From Betaproteobacteria bacterium (GTDB lineage: Bacteria > Pseudomonadota > Gammaproteobacteria > Burkholderiales > Thiobacteraceae), in NCBI GenBank assembly GCA_024641855.1, contig JAHECG010000006.1:12217-64328 (forward strand): a stretch of DNA of 52,112 bases, written 5' to 3'. The notes under the pieces are model-generated. The model was given only the letters and a program-made list of their open reading frames with translations, was not told the origin of the DNA and did not search any database. Shown piece after piece: positions 26,953-35,275 of this stretch. The translations under genes and the position numbers were made by a program. The stretch's first letter is position 1. Each line of letters begins with the position of its first letter.

Positions 26953-27915
26953 TTATTCGTATTGGTGAATTTCAATGGTCGAATGAACGATCTCTTCATG
27001 TTGGGCAAGCTGCGAACGAATATGCTTCGCGGTGAGCGTTGCATCATGCGTAACGATGCTGATGGCGCAACTGTAGGTCTGTTTTCCAACCCGCCAAACA
27101 TGCAAGTCCGCGATGCGGACATTGTCCGTCGTTGTTCCGGTTTCGACGACAGTCCGGATTTCTTCGACGATGGGGTGATCCATTTCACGGTCGAGTAATA
27201 CCTTGCCAGTTTCGGCAAGAAGGTTTTTAGCCCACAGTGCCACCAATACGGCGCCCACGATTCCCATGACGGGGTCAAGCCACGACCAGCCATAAAACCA
27301 GCCGCCGGCTAAAGCCATAATCGCGAGGACGGATGTGGCTGCATCGGCGATCACATGGAGATAAGCTGACTTGAGATTGAGGTCGTGATGATGTGCATGG
27401 TCGTGATGATGTGCATGGTCGTGATGATGTTCCGCATCGTGGTGCCCATGGTGATGTTCATGTGCGCCACCGAGAATGATTGCACAGACGATGTTTACGA
27501 TCAGGCCGATGATGGCGATGATGATGGCTTCTTGATAGCGAATCGGCTGCGGTGAAAAAAAACGTTCCACTGAACTAATGACCATTACTGCAGCGACCCC
27601 TAGCAGGAAAATAGCGCTGGTAAAGCCAGCCAGAACCTCAATTTTCCACGTGCCAAAGGCGAATCGTGGATCGCTGGCATAGCGCCGGGCCGCCGCATAG
27701 GCAAAGGCCGTGAGGCCGATTGCCACAGCATGAGAGCTCATATGCCATCCGTCAGCTAAGAGTGCCATGGAGTTAAACCACCAACCTGTGGTGATTTCCA
27801 CGATCATCATTGCGGCCGTAATCCACATCACCGCACGGGTTCCGCGTTCAGCTGCGTGATTGCCCGTATCAAAGATGTGATCGTGTGTCCAAGGGGAAAG
27901 GTCTGTAGTAGGCAT
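26953..27915 (-). CDS. dmeF: Cation diffusion facilitator, DmeF-type Co/Ni efflux protein
   Basis: This 320-residue transporter has six TM helices, with ADGWHMSSHAV in TM2 and HVIADA in TM5 at the metal site, and a very His-rich cytoplasmic loop of about 35 residues between TM4 and TM5. The TM2 pattern and the divergent RcnR-type regulator are typical of DmeF. It exports divalent Co, Ni or related ions in exchange for protons. A C-terminal cytosolic domain (RIADLHVWRVGKQTYSCAI) completes the CDF fold. Confidence 0.9.
   Translation of the reverse strand: MPTTDLSPWTHDHIFDTGNHAAERGTRAVMWITAAMMIVEITTGWWFNSMALLADGWHMSSHAVAIGLTAFAYAAARRYASDPRFAFGTWKIEVLAGFTSAIFLLGVAAVMVISSVERFFSPQPIRYQEAIIIAIIGLIVNIVCAIILGGAHEHHHGHHDAEHHHDHAHHHDHAHHHDLNLKSAYLHVIADAATSVLAIMALAGGWFYGWSWLDPVMGIVGAVLVALWAKNLLAETGKVLLDREMDHPIVEEIRTVVETGTTTDNVRIADLHVWRVGKQTYSCAISIVTHDATLTAKHIRSQLAQHEEIVHSTIEIHQYE
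27382..27430 (-). repeat. 18-bp tandem repeat in the His-rich loop of dmeF
   Basis: Two full copies and a partial copy of an 18-bp unit (27382-27399, 27400-27417, then about 12 bp) encode the repeated HAHHHD residues of the metal loop. Such repeats can vary in number by slippage. Confidence 0.8.
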
Positions 27916-28007
27916 TTTGGCGTTACCGAATGATTGGCCATCAAAAGTATGGCAGTGAAGGAAATTACCACCGCAGCGATGCAGTTCTCATGGCGGGATA
28001 ATTTATA

Positions 28008-28022
28008 TACTATACCCCAGTA
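28008..28022. promoter_or_regulatory. RcnR/DmeR-type operator
   Basis: Read on the minus strand, TACT-GGGG-TAT-AGTA matches the G-tract-between-inverted-repeats pattern known for RcnR/CsoR-family sites. It lies 30 bp before dmeR and 93 bp before dmeF, overlapping a TATACTAT box, so metal-free repressor could silence both genes. Confidence 0.75.
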
Positions 28023-28052
28023 TATTTGGCACGGCTATCTAAGGGTGAAATC

Positions 28053-28328
28053 ATGGCGCACACTAGTACGAGCAAAAAACAATTGTTGTCACGCGTTAGG
28101 CGCATTAAAGGACAAGCGACAGCGTTGGAACGGGCGTTAGATGAAGAGACGGAATGCACTGCGGTGTTACAGCAAATTGCAGCAATTCGTGGTGCAATCA
28201 ATGGGTTAATGGCTGAAGTCTTAGAGGGGCAGGTGCGCGAGCATTTCGGTTCAACTGGGGAGGACATGCAGCATCGGCAGGATGATTTGGAGCAGATTAT
28301 CCGAATCATGCGCTCCTACTTAAGATAG
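28053..28328 (+). CDS. dmeR: RcnR/DmeR-type metal-sensing repressor
   Basis: This 91-residue all-helical repressor belongs to the CsoR/RcnR/FrmR family (DUF156). MAHTSTSKKQLL gives the His3 ligand, EETECTAVLQQIAAIRGA the conserved Cys, and REHF a His at the RcnR His64 position; the RcnR His60 position is Gln here. It should bind the G-tract operator upstream and release it when Co or Ni binds. AAGGGTGA precedes the ATG; the frame opens earlier at a TTG (28026). Divergent from dmeF. Confidence 0.9.
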   Translation: MAHTSTSKKQLLSRVRRIKGQATALERALDEETECTAVLQQIAAIRGAINGLMAEVLEGQVREHFGSTGEDMQHRQDDLEQIIRIMRSYLR

Positions 28329-28401
28329 AGAACAGCAGGGAGTGCCTAAGGTTGGTAGGGGTGAGTCCCGGTAACCCCAGTTTTATTGAAAACCGCTAAG
28401 T

Positions 28402-28458
28402 CATTGAATTTATGGTGCCGGCAAAAGGAATTGAACCCTCGACCTTCTGATTACAAAT
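28402..28458. repeat. attL core (partial copy of tRNA-Thr 3' half)
   Basis: These 57 bp duplicate the tRNA-Thr 3' half and 12 bp beyond its CCA end. The match to 39287-39343 is exact and stops in the anticodon stem. Confidence 0.92.
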
Positions 28459-28578
28459 TACTTTCAGCGTTGTTTTAGCTTGTTTGAAATTGTTATAAAG
28501 ATCGATATTAATCATATAATTACCTTGCTTTGTTGTTTGACGCTGTTTTACACTATTTGCTCTTTTTTGCGGTCTAGT

Positions 28579-28596
28579 GTCTACATGGCGTCTACA
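28579..28596. promoter_or_regulatory. Paired GTCTACA motifs at the left end, candidate Int arm sites
   Basis: GTCTACA occurs at 28579-28585 and 28590-28596, 11 bp apart. The same pair with the same spacing is present near attR. The left pair covers the integrase start codon, which would also allow integrase to repress itself. Confidence 0.6.
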
Positions 28597-29823
28597 CAAA
28601 ATACTAATCAGAAGGTCAAACTAACTAAGTCTGTTGTAGATCGTACACCATTCCCAGATGCTGGACAGTCATTCTTAAGAGACAGTTTGCTCAATGGGTT
28701 TGCCCTCCGTCTAACCCCCGGCTCCAAGTCCTTCATTCTCGAAAAACGTATACATGGGAAGGTGAAGCGCGTCACCTTGGGGCGCTATCCCGATATTACG
28801 GTGGAACAGGCCCGTAATGAGGCCCACAAATGGCTCGGTCAGATCGCTACCGGGGAGAACCCCATCGCCAACAAGAATCGCGCTCAGATGAAGGGCACAA
28901 CCCTGGGCGAGGCTTTCGAGGCCTTCTTGAGTGCGCGTAAATCCCTCAAACCGAAAACCATCTACGACTACCGGCGCATGATGGAAACCATCTTCGCCGA
29001 TTGGAAAAGTAAACCCATTTCAGGTTTGACGAAGGAAATGGTGGTGCGGCGGCATACCGAGGTCGGAGAGAATCGCGGTGAGGCGAGTGCCAATTTAGCT
29101 TTGCGCTTTTTGCGCTCGTTGCTGAATTTTGCGATGGAGCAATATGAAACCTTGGACGGTGATCCCTTGATACGGGATAACCCGGTTGCCAGGTTGACCC
29201 GGACTCGTGCTTGGTACCGCGTAGAACGTCGTCAGACGGTCATTAAGCCGCATCAGCTACCTGCGTGGCACCAAGCTGTTCTAGCGCTCAAGGAAGATGG
29301 GAAATCGCCCCAATCAGACACCATCGCCGATTATTTGTTGTGCCTGCTGTTCACTGGCTTGCGTCGGCAAGAGGCGGCGCAGCTGGAATGGAGTCGTGTG
29401 GATTTGAAACACCGTACGCTGACGATTCAGGATACGAAGAATCGGGAGCCACTGACCTTGCCGTTATCGGATTTCTTGATGGGGCTTTTCGAGGCTCGTA
29501 AAGCGGTTGCCACTAGCCGCTATGTATTTCCGGGAGAAGGCAAGGCGGGTTATCTGGTGGAGCCCCGCAAGCAAATGGCTAACGTCATGATTGAATCCGG
29601 GGTGAAGTTCACCATTCACGACTTGCGGCGGACGTTTATCACGGTGGCGGAGAGTTTGGATATTTCCGCGTATGCGTTGAAGCGTCTAGTGAATCACAAG
29701 ATGAGCGGGGATGTGACGGCGGGTTATATCGTGGCGGATGTAGAGCGGTTGCGCGAACCCATGCAACGAATAAGCGATTATCTTATTCGGACGATTGGCA
29801 AGAAACCGACTGCGCCTGTTTAA
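28585..29823 (+). CDS. int: Tyrosine-recombinase integrase (P4 type)
   Basis: This 412-residue integrase would insert and excise the element at tRNA-Thr. The N-terminal DUF4102-like arm-binding region (FALRLTPGSKSFILEKRIHGKVKR) is followed by a SAM-like core-binding domain and a catalytic domain with GLRRQEAAQLEW, HDLRRTF, NHKMSG and the presumed nucleophile in AGYIVADVERL. The start is taken at ATG 28585; the frame extends to 28480 but through unlikely residues. Confidence 0.93.
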   Translation: MASTQNTNQKVKLTKSVVDRTPFPDAGQSFLRDSLLNGFALRLTPGSKSFILEKRIHGKVKRVTLGRYPDITVEQARNEAHKWLGQIATGENPIANKNRAQMKGTTLGEAFEAFLSARKSLKPKTIYDYRRMMETIFADWKSKPISGLTKEMVVRRHTEVGENRGEASANLALRFLRSLLNFAMEQYETLDGDPLIRDNPVARLTRTRAWYRVERRQTVIKPHQLPAWHQAVLALKEDGKSPQSDTIADYLLCLLFTGLRRQEAAQLEWSRVDLKHRTLTIQDTKNREPLTLPLSDFLMGLFEARKAVATSRYVFPGEGKAGYLVEPRKQMANVMIESGVKFTIHDLRRTFITVAESLDISAYALKRLVNHKMSGDVTAGYIVADVERLREPMQRISDYLIRTIGKKPTAPV

Positions 29824-29922
29824 TTTTTGTGCGAATAGTTAGGCGGGACGCTTTGGGTTTTTCTTACATAGAAAAACAATGTGTGAAAATTTCAAAAGCT
29901 TTTTAGCAGGGAAAATAAAAAT

Positions 29923-30636
29923 ATGGTTAATGCACTTAAGCGCCTCAGCATTTGGGAAATTGGGCATCGGTGGCATGGAGTCGATCCTGAACAAACGGAC
30001 CCTAAGCTTCTACCTCTCCCCGTTCGGGATGCGCTTCGATCACTGACTCGCGCGATTCACTACGATGACGTGCATGCACTAAATGACCAAGGTATCGAAA
30101 ATCATACCGTGCACAATCGGTCTACGAATCAAGGTTATTCCCCTGAACGAATTCATGACAAACTTGCTGAGTGCTACGAAGGAGGGGTGTTTGATAAGCA
30201 GTTCTTGGAGGCGGTGTTTATTGAAAAAGAGGATATTGGGAAGTGGTGTCAGCAAAATAAGATTGCATTGCCTGATTTTTGGTTTTCGGATGGCTGGAAG
30301 CCACCCATATTCGATGGGGAGGCGAAAGAAAATATGAAGGATGAGCAGGGCCAACCAAGTCCACAGGATACAGCTACAGCGCTCCGCCCGGTGCAGATTG
30401 ATAAGCTAATTTGCCAGGCAGTCGCCAAGACTCTATGGGAAATTTACCCAAAGATGACTATCGCTGATATGTGTAAAAATGGATGTGTTCAACGCTATGG
30501 GCAGGGGAAGCTCTATCCGGGTGTTCATACCTTACGCAATTGGTTGAGCGAGGTCGCCCCCACACAAGTTAAAGGGAAGCCAGGGCGACCGAAAAAGAAG
30601 TCGAGTGAAAGATTGATCGAAGATGGCGAAAAGTAG
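29923..30636 (+). CDS. Island protein of unknown function with AT-hook-like tail
   Basis: I do not recognise this 237-residue protein. The N-terminal part (SIWEIGHRWHGVDPEQTD) is charged and soluble; the C-terminal 80 residues contain a helical segment, TLRNWLSEVAPTQVKG, and the basic PGRPKKKS, which resembles an AT-hook. This suggests DNA binding. AGGG lies upstream of the ATG. It follows the integrase by 99 bp on the same strand and could be a regulator of the element. Confidence 0.7.
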   Translation: MVNALKRLSIWEIGHRWHGVDPEQTDPKLLPLPVRDALRSLTRAIHYDDVHALNDQGIENHTVHNRSTNQGYSPERIHDKLAECYEGGVFDKQFLEAVFIEKEDIGKWCQQNKIALPDFWFSDGWKPPIFDGEAKENMKDEQGQPSPQDTATALRPVQIDKLICQAVAKTLWEIYPKMTIADMCKNGCVQRYGQGKLYPGVHTLRNWLSEVAPTQVKGKPGRPKKKSSERLIEDGEK

Positions 30637-30713
30637 TTGATTGGGCCCCGCGCGAGACGCCTTGTTTCTCTTAAGTGAAGTGACAGTCGATAGTCTTGGG
30701 TCGACCTCTAGCC

Positions 30714-30732
30714 GAGAGGTGCTGAGCCTCTC
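30714..30732. terminator. Weak hairpin between converging island genes
   Basis: GAGAGG and CCTCTC form a 6-bp stem with a 7-nt loop, in the 190-bp gap between converging genes. No T-run is present, so function is uncertain. Confidence 0.3.
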
Positions 30733-30826
30733 TGCGCCCCATTAGGATTCCTGGCCTGTTTCGTAGCCAATGCGCATGGATACGATGACCGTGCGCCTCA
30801 ACCCTTGCCATCCGAAAGGCCGAAGA

Positions 30827-31126
30827 TCAGGCTTCTTCCGAGGGTACCAAGCCGTATTGCTCGACGAGTGCGAACCACTGATCAGGGTCGAGCTCGTTTC
30901 CTATTGCATTTATGTCGCCTGAGCTTGCTTCGTCGATCACAAAGACCAAGAAGAAATCATCATCGTCTTCGTCTTCGTCATCAGCGAAAGTTACATCCTC
31001 GACAATCAGACGCATGCTTTTCGCTTCTCGTGTTGAGATGTAAAGTCCTGGCTTTGGAGGTACCCTGACCGCTTCTGCGCGGGCAATTCTTTCTTCACGA
31101 CTGCCAAGTGATTTTGCTTGCCCCAT
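30827..31126 (-). CDS. Small acidic island protein of unknown function
   Basis: This 99-residue protein is not recognised. Its middle carries a strongly acidic run (DDEDEDDDDFF) and the ends are more mixed. Strong acidity can occur in DNA mimics or in inhibitors of nucleic-acid enzymes, but nothing specific is shown. It is last in a series of minus-strand genes, about 100 bp after the preceding one. Shine-Dalgarno support is weak. Confidence 0.55.
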   Translation of the reverse strand: MGQAKSLGSREERIARAEAVRVPPKPGLYISTREAKSMRLIVEDVTFADDEDEDDDDFFLVFVIDEASSGDINAIGNELDPDQWFALVEQYGLVPSEEA

Positions 31127-31226
31127 GGATTTTCAATGCTCCGTCAGTTACAGGCTGGTTAACCTGATGGGTATAGATGGTGTTCCAGCTACTTATTCGA
31201 TTTAATGAGTTTTAGTTATGCATGAA

Positions 31227-31514
31227 TCAGGTGCCGGTCTTGGCCCCCGGAAAAAATTTTTGCGCATTGGCGACTTTTCCGCGGAGCATCTTCTTCCATA
31301 GGGCGTGGCGGCTGTCTTCATCCAAGGACTTCCAGGGGGTAAGTATTATCTTAGCCTTCTGATAGTCGCCCTCTGCTTTCCTTGCGGCATAGTTTTCAGC
31401 GAGTGTGACGATATGTACGTTCTCACACTTAACTAGAACTTTGATAAAGTCATCAGGATCTAGGTGTTTTTGCTGCAGGTGTTTCGCGACGAGTTTTGTG
31501 AGCGTCGTTTGCAT
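31227..31514 (-). CDS. Small island protein of unknown function, coupled to the gene before it
   Basis: This 95-residue soluble protein is Lys-rich and helical (MQTTLTKLVAKHLQQKHLDP, ALWKKMLRGKVANAQKFFPG). No family is recognised. Its ATG directly abuts the stop codon of the 77-residue gene upstream, so the two are probably translated together. Confidence 0.6.
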   Translation of the reverse strand: MQTTLTKLVAKHLQQKHLDPDDFIKVLVKCENVHIVTLAENYAARKAEGDYQKAKIILTPWKSLDEDSRHALWKKMLRGKVANAQKFFPGAKTGT

Positions 31515-31748
31515 TCACGAGTAGTGTTCGAGTCGCAACGTCGCTGATGGGTCAGACGCCGCCTTCAGCGAAACCTTACCAGAAAACTGGCGGATACGAC
31601 GTTTCACCCGTTCCGCCACGATATGAGTATACCAAGCGCGTGCCATGCTTGGCGTAACGGTCGGGCGCTTTGCAAGCCAAATTATTTCGTCATAGGCGGA
31701 CAGCAGTTCTTCATGCAGCGAAGGCGTAGTTAAGGCTTTTGTGGACAT
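31515..31748 (-). CDS. Small island protein of unknown function
   Basis: This 77-residue protein is helical and basic toward its end (AERVKRRIRQFSGKVS). No family or catalytic motif is recognised. It begins 4 bp after the membrane-protein gene and its stop touches the start of the following gene, so it sits in a compact operon. Confidence 0.6.
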   Translation of the reverse strand: MSTKALTTPSLHEELLSAYDEIIWLAKRPTVTPSMARAWYTHIVAERVKRRIRQFSGKVSLKAASDPSATLRLEHYS

Positions 31749-31752
31749 GACG

Positions 31753-32517
31753 TCAATGCTTACTGGTATCTGAGGTATGTTCTGGGATCATCCGCGATTC
31801 GAGTATGCTACCGAGGAACCAGACGCTTGCGGCGGGGGATGCCCAAATCACGATTGCGACAAGTGTCAGGGATGGATCGGTAAATGCCAGTGCCAACATT
31901 GCGAATATGAATTCGAATACGATAATTAGAAATGCATTTCCGTGTTCGCGGAGGTGCTTGTACGATTCTTTGTATTCCCTTAAAACAGCCGTTTTCTCTG
32001 ATCGGGCTGTAGCAAGTTCATCGTAATATTTACCCACTCTGTCCGCTTTATTCTTGAAAGCGAAGTACAGTAATACAAATTGCGTTAAGACAGTTAATAT
32101 GAGCAGTGACCATCCCAGGCAATTACGCGGCACGCCGTGAAATACCCAGGCGAAGAAGGTGAGCAAACCCATTAATGCAACCCCGGCTAAAAATCCACTA
32201 AGTGACTTTGTGTCTTGATGCATGAACACCCCCCGCGTTGCATGCAAGACAAGTACGGGTGCGCTGGCCAAATAGCAATAAGCCAAGCCAATTGCTCCGA
32301 TAAGAATCGGGGCCTCGGCACCAAACTCTTTTAAGTCTTGGAAGTTAGTAAAGCCAGGCAAGAGCAAGCCATAGAGAGATGAATCACAGCTTGTGTTAAG
32401 AAAAATAACAATCCCACAACCCACGACGGTACCAACAAAATACCTAACAAAGTAGTATTCCCACCATCTGGAGCCACCACTTCCACTCTTGTTGTCGTCT
32501 TTATCTGAAACCGACAT
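31753..32517 (-). CDS. Island six-TM membrane protein of unknown function
   Basis: This 254-residue protein has about six TM helices, near VGTVVGCGIVIFL, ILIGAIGLAYCYLASAPVL, FLAGVALMGLLTFFAWVF, LLILTVLTQFVLLYFAF, FLIIVFEFIFAMLALAF and LTLVAIVIWASPAASVWF. A charged helical segment (ARSEKTAVLREYKESYKHL) separates TM4 and TM5. GAGGAG stands 10 nt before the ATG at 32517; the frame continues to another ATG at 32580 with AGGA close by, so the start is not certain. No transport or enzyme signature is visible. Confidence 0.65.
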   Translation of the reverse strand: MSVSDKDDNKSGSGGSRWWEYYFVRYFVGTVVGCGIVIFLNTSCDSSLYGLLLPGFTNFQDLKEFGAEAPILIGAIGLAYCYLASAPVLVLHATRGVFMHQDTKSLSGFLAGVALMGLLTFFAWVFHGVPRNCLGWSLLILTVLTQFVLLYFAFKNKADRVGKYYDELATARSEKTAVLREYKESYKHLREHGNAFLIIVFEFIFAMLALAFTDPSLTLVAIVIWASPAASVWFLGSILESRMIPEHTSDTSKH

Positions 32518-32605
32518 AGGTTTAATTCTCCTCTGGTGGTATGCCGTGAGTTCACGCACAAATAAAAGTTGACGTTTCATGATGTCCTGTTGCCAAAATA
32601 AAAAT

Positions 32606-33043
32606 CTAGAGTGCGATCACGGCTAGAATTATTGATAACACTCCCAGTGCTACCGATACAACTCCAAGGATGCCAGACAGTCGAATCGTAGGGTCAGGGT
32701 GTGATACCGCGAGCCGTGGCCACTGCCACCACTGTGCTTCACTGAACTCAAGCTCTATTGGACCATCAACATCTTCGGCGCGGTCGAACAGATCAAGCCA
32801 CCCAGGCCAATCAATGACAATCTCCCCTTTGCCCTCTGTAGGCGTGCCTTTTAGACTGGCAGAGAATCTAAGAATCCGAAAAATTTCGCCCTGACTGCTT
32901 TTGATCTTGAACCAGCGGCCGTGAGCTAGTCGGCGGTTTGGTCTTAAAGGCATCCACCGGTAAGAGATGACAAACCACCCCGCCGGTATACCTATCTTTT
33001 CGGCGAAAGCAGCGGGCGATACGCGTGTGAACTGGCCCTTCAT
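32606..33043 (-). CDS. Island tail-anchored protein of unknown function
   Basis: This 145-residue protein has a soluble N-terminal part of about 118 residues rich in Trp and Pro (GWFVISYRWMPLRPNRR, VIDWPGWLDLFDRAED, WWQWPRL) and one C-terminal TM helix (ILGVVSVALGVLSIILAVIAL), so it is likely anchored by its tail. No family is recognised. It is the first gene of the minus-strand group and precedes the six-TM gene by 26-88 bp, depending on that start. Confidence 0.6.
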   Translation of the reverse strand: MKGQFTRVSPAAFAEKIGIPAGWFVISYRWMPLRPNRRLAHGRWFKIKSSQGEIFRILRFSASLKGTPTEGKGEIVIDWPGWLDLFDRAEDVDGPIELEFSEAQWWQWPRLAVSHPDPTIRLSGILGVVSVALGVLSIILAVIAL

Positions 33044-33337
33044 ATTTTTGACGATTCTTTGGTTGATCGATTAACCGGCTAAGCTTAACAAGCTTTGTTA
33101 TTTTGTGTCGGAGAATTGTAATGTAGTTCATTCTCAAGCGCTCGCGGCAACCGATTGGGTATTGATAAAGAACCACGGTAGATGTTCAAAGGCTAACTAC
33201 AGCGACAGCGGGACGATACTGCATGGAAAATCCACGTTGAGTAGGAAATTCCATTTATACCGTGGACGGCAATTTTTAACGGCAGTAAATCTTCGCAAAC
33301 TGCGACCTCGTTAATCAACTCAACAAGGGCGCAGACC
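33044..33337. promoter_or_regulatory. Divergent control region of the island
   Basis: No gene is supported in these 294 bp between the minus-strand group and the AlpA-like gene. It contains GGTTGATCGATTAACC (33061-33076, a palindrome with one mismatched pair) and two AAGCTT palindromes separated by AAC (33081-33095). These are candidate binding sites for island regulators. Confidence 0.4.
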
Positions 33338-33532
33338 ATGATCGACAAACTCCTTAACACTCAAGAAGCCGCTTCACTGCTTGGCGTAAGCAAAGCATTT
33401 CTAAACCGTGACCGCTGGGCGGGCGCGCGCATCCCATTTATCAAAGTGGGTTCCCGTGCCGTGCGCTATCAGCAGTCGGCTTTGGAATCTTATATTCAGT
33501 CGCAAATCCGCCACTCGACTAGCCAGGTTTAA
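33338..33532 (+). CDS. AlpA/excisionase-like HTH protein
   Basis: This 64-residue protein has the MerR-like winged helix of AlpA and Xis proteins: LNTQEAASLLGVSKAFLNRD followed by IPFIKVGSRAVRYQQSALESYI. In satellites and islands such proteins activate excision or replication genes. It sits 3 bp before the replication endonuclease gene, so both are likely co-transcribed. It could be the excisionase partner of the integrase or a transcription factor; sequence alone cannot decide. Confidence 0.85.
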   Translation: MIDKLLNTQEAASLLGVSKAFLNRDRWAGARIPFIKVGSRAVRYQQSALESYIQSQIRHSTSQV

Positions 33533-33535
33533 GCC

Positions 33536-35275
33536 ATGAAGTTACGGGCTCGGCTTGTTAACGCTGTAGAGGCTCCGCCACCGCCATATGTATCAGAGGC
33601 GGAGCAGAAAACCTGGTACCTAGGTGGGCCTGATTGGGAAAACCGATATTTTCGTCGGGACATATTCGCCAACTTGCCGACTCGCTTTTCCATTCCTAGC
33701 GCCGAGGAATATTCGACGCTATATCATGAAGTCGGTGAAAAAGAAGCCAATCTTTTTCTACTCGGCATCCAGGAAAGGATTACCCCGCTTTCGATCAAAC
33801 TTGCTTCCAGCGATGACGATCTAGTTGAGCTGGGCAAGAGGGTGGCACGGGAGTGTCGTCTGCTGCTGAGTTGCAACCATTCCTTATCGTTAACGCTATC
33901 GGCTCTGGAACGGTACTGTAACCGGTACGGAGTTGAATTCCCGTACGCTAACCGTTCCCGTACCGGTACCGGTACGGTATCTGTAACAGGGATTATTTCT
34001 CGCCTCACGGATGATAAGTGGTGGCGACGAGTACTTCGTAAGGCACACAGTCGGATCGTGGAAAAAGAAGCCATTCGGCTAGGGCTGGTGCATAGGCGGG
34101 CCGGATTATATGTCAGCGAAGAAACTCTCAAACGATACATCCAGCAAAAGCGGCGCAATCAAAAATCCCTATGTGGCGTGATGGCGATAAATGAGCTTGG
34201 CGACGAGATTAGCCTCGAAGATCTGGCGGAAAAATCACTCTCGAATCCAAAGAATCGGCGCGCTGAATTGATGATGCGGATCGCTGGGTTTGATGAAGTT
34301 GCTAGATTGATTGGCGATGTAGGAGTGTTTTTAACAATTACTTGTCCCTCCAGGATGCACTCACGCCAGTTTAAATCCGGAGGTAAGAACCCAAAGTTTG
34401 ATGACGAGTCTTTTCCGCGTGAATCGCAAGCCTATTTACGAAAGGTTTGGGCTCGCTCTCGGGCCAAGCTTCAGCGAATGAAAATCAGGATCTATGGATT
34501 TCGCGTAGCCGAGCCCCACCACGATGGGACGGCGCATTGGCACTTGCTCTTGTTTGTCGCAAAGGAACACCGGGATAACTTGGTGGAAATCGTGCGTCAC
34601 TATGCCTTAGAAGATTGTCCAGATGAAGAAGGAGCGAAAGAGTACCGTTTCAAGTGCGAAAACATTGACCCAAAGAAGGGCTCGGCTGCTGGCTATCTCG
34701 CCAAATACATCTCAAAGAATATTGACGGACACGGGTTACAGGAGGAAGACGAGGCGGATCCGAAACAGAAAGCCACTAGGGTAAATGCGTGGGCTTCTAT
34801 ATGGGGTATTCGGCAGTTTCAGCAAATTGGTGGACCGCCTGTGGGTGTTTGGCGCGAGTTACGTCGTGTACCAGAATTTAAGAACATAGAAGGCATTCTT
34901 GGTAAAGCAGTCAGGGCAGCAGACGACGGCGACTGGAAAAGTTTCGTCAATCTCATGGGCGGGCCCAAGTGTACGCGTGCAGAACACCCAATCGAACTCG
35001 ACAGGAAGGAGTTGCCCGGCGCTGGTCAATATGGTGATCCACTTGGGGAGCGAGTCGTTGGGGTGAAATGTGGAAATGTACTTTTATGTACACGCGTGCA
35101 TGAGTGGACGATCAAGTTTGGAAAGAGGGAAGATAAAAACTGTACGCAAGTGGAGGGTGTAAATCGGAGGGCGGTACCAATAACGGTTAGAAATAGCTTA
35201 CCAATGAGTGATCTTTCATTGAAGCGGTTATCCATGGCGGGCTTGTCAATGCAACCCCCTTTACTTTCGCCCTAG
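33536..35275 (+). CDS. HUH replication initiation endonuclease, P2 gpA family
   Basis: This 579-residue protein would nick one strand and start rolling-circle-type replication. The HUH region is EPHHDGTAHWHLLLF (H334, H336) and the tyrosines lie in AAGYLAKYISKNIDG (Y387 and Y391), the Y-x3-Y spacing of phage P2 protein A. The N-terminal 250 residues are helical and the last 100 are poorly conserved. The phage-type replication gene without any structural genes suggests satellite-like biology. A perfect 20-bp palindrome lies within codons about 141-148, in an unusual TGTGTVSVTG stretch. Confidence 0.9.
   Translation: MKLRARLVNAVEAPPPPYVSEAEQKTWYLGGPDWENRYFRRDIFANLPTRFSIPSAEEYSTLYHEVGEKEANLFLLGIQERITPLSIKLASSDDDLVELGKRVARECRLLLSCNHSLSLTLSALERYCNRYGVEFPYANRSRTGTGTVSVTGIISRLTDDKWWRRVLRKAHSRIVEKEAIRLGLVHRRAGLYVSEETLKRYIQQKRRNQKSLCGVMAINELGDEISLEDLAEKSLSNPKNRRAELMMRIAGFDEVARLIGDVGVFLTITCPSRMHSRQFKSGGKNPKFDDESFPRESQAYLRKVWARSRAKLQRMKIRIYGFRVAEPHHDGTAHWHLLLFVAKEHRDNLVEIVRHYALEDCPDEEGAKEYRFKCENIDPKKGSAAGYLAKYISKNIDGHGLQEEDEADPKQKATRVNAWASIWGIRQFQQIGGPPVGVWRELRRVPEFKNIEGILGKAVRAADDGDWKSFVNLMGGPKCTRAEHPIELDRKELPGAGQYGDPLGERVVGVKCGNVLLCTRVHEWTIKFGKREDKNCTQVEGVNRRAVPITVRNSLPMSDLSLKRLSMAGLSMQPPLLSP
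33958..33977. repeat. Perfect 20-bp palindrome in the rep gene, candidate nicking origin
   Basis: CCGTACCGGTACCGGTACGG is identical to its reverse complement. Further GGTAC/GTACC words crowd the surrounding 33910-33980. In phage P2 the origin lies inside gene A, so this may be the nick-site hairpin. Confidence 0.6.

Noticed and set aside
27382-27430. Tandem repeat as possible CRISPR array
   Set aside because: The units are directly abutting, without spacers, and encode the His-rich loop of dmeF.
30805-31068. 87-codon plus-strand frame over the acidic-protein gene
   Set aside because: Arg/Leu-rich composition is that of a shadow frame opposite an acidic coding sequence.
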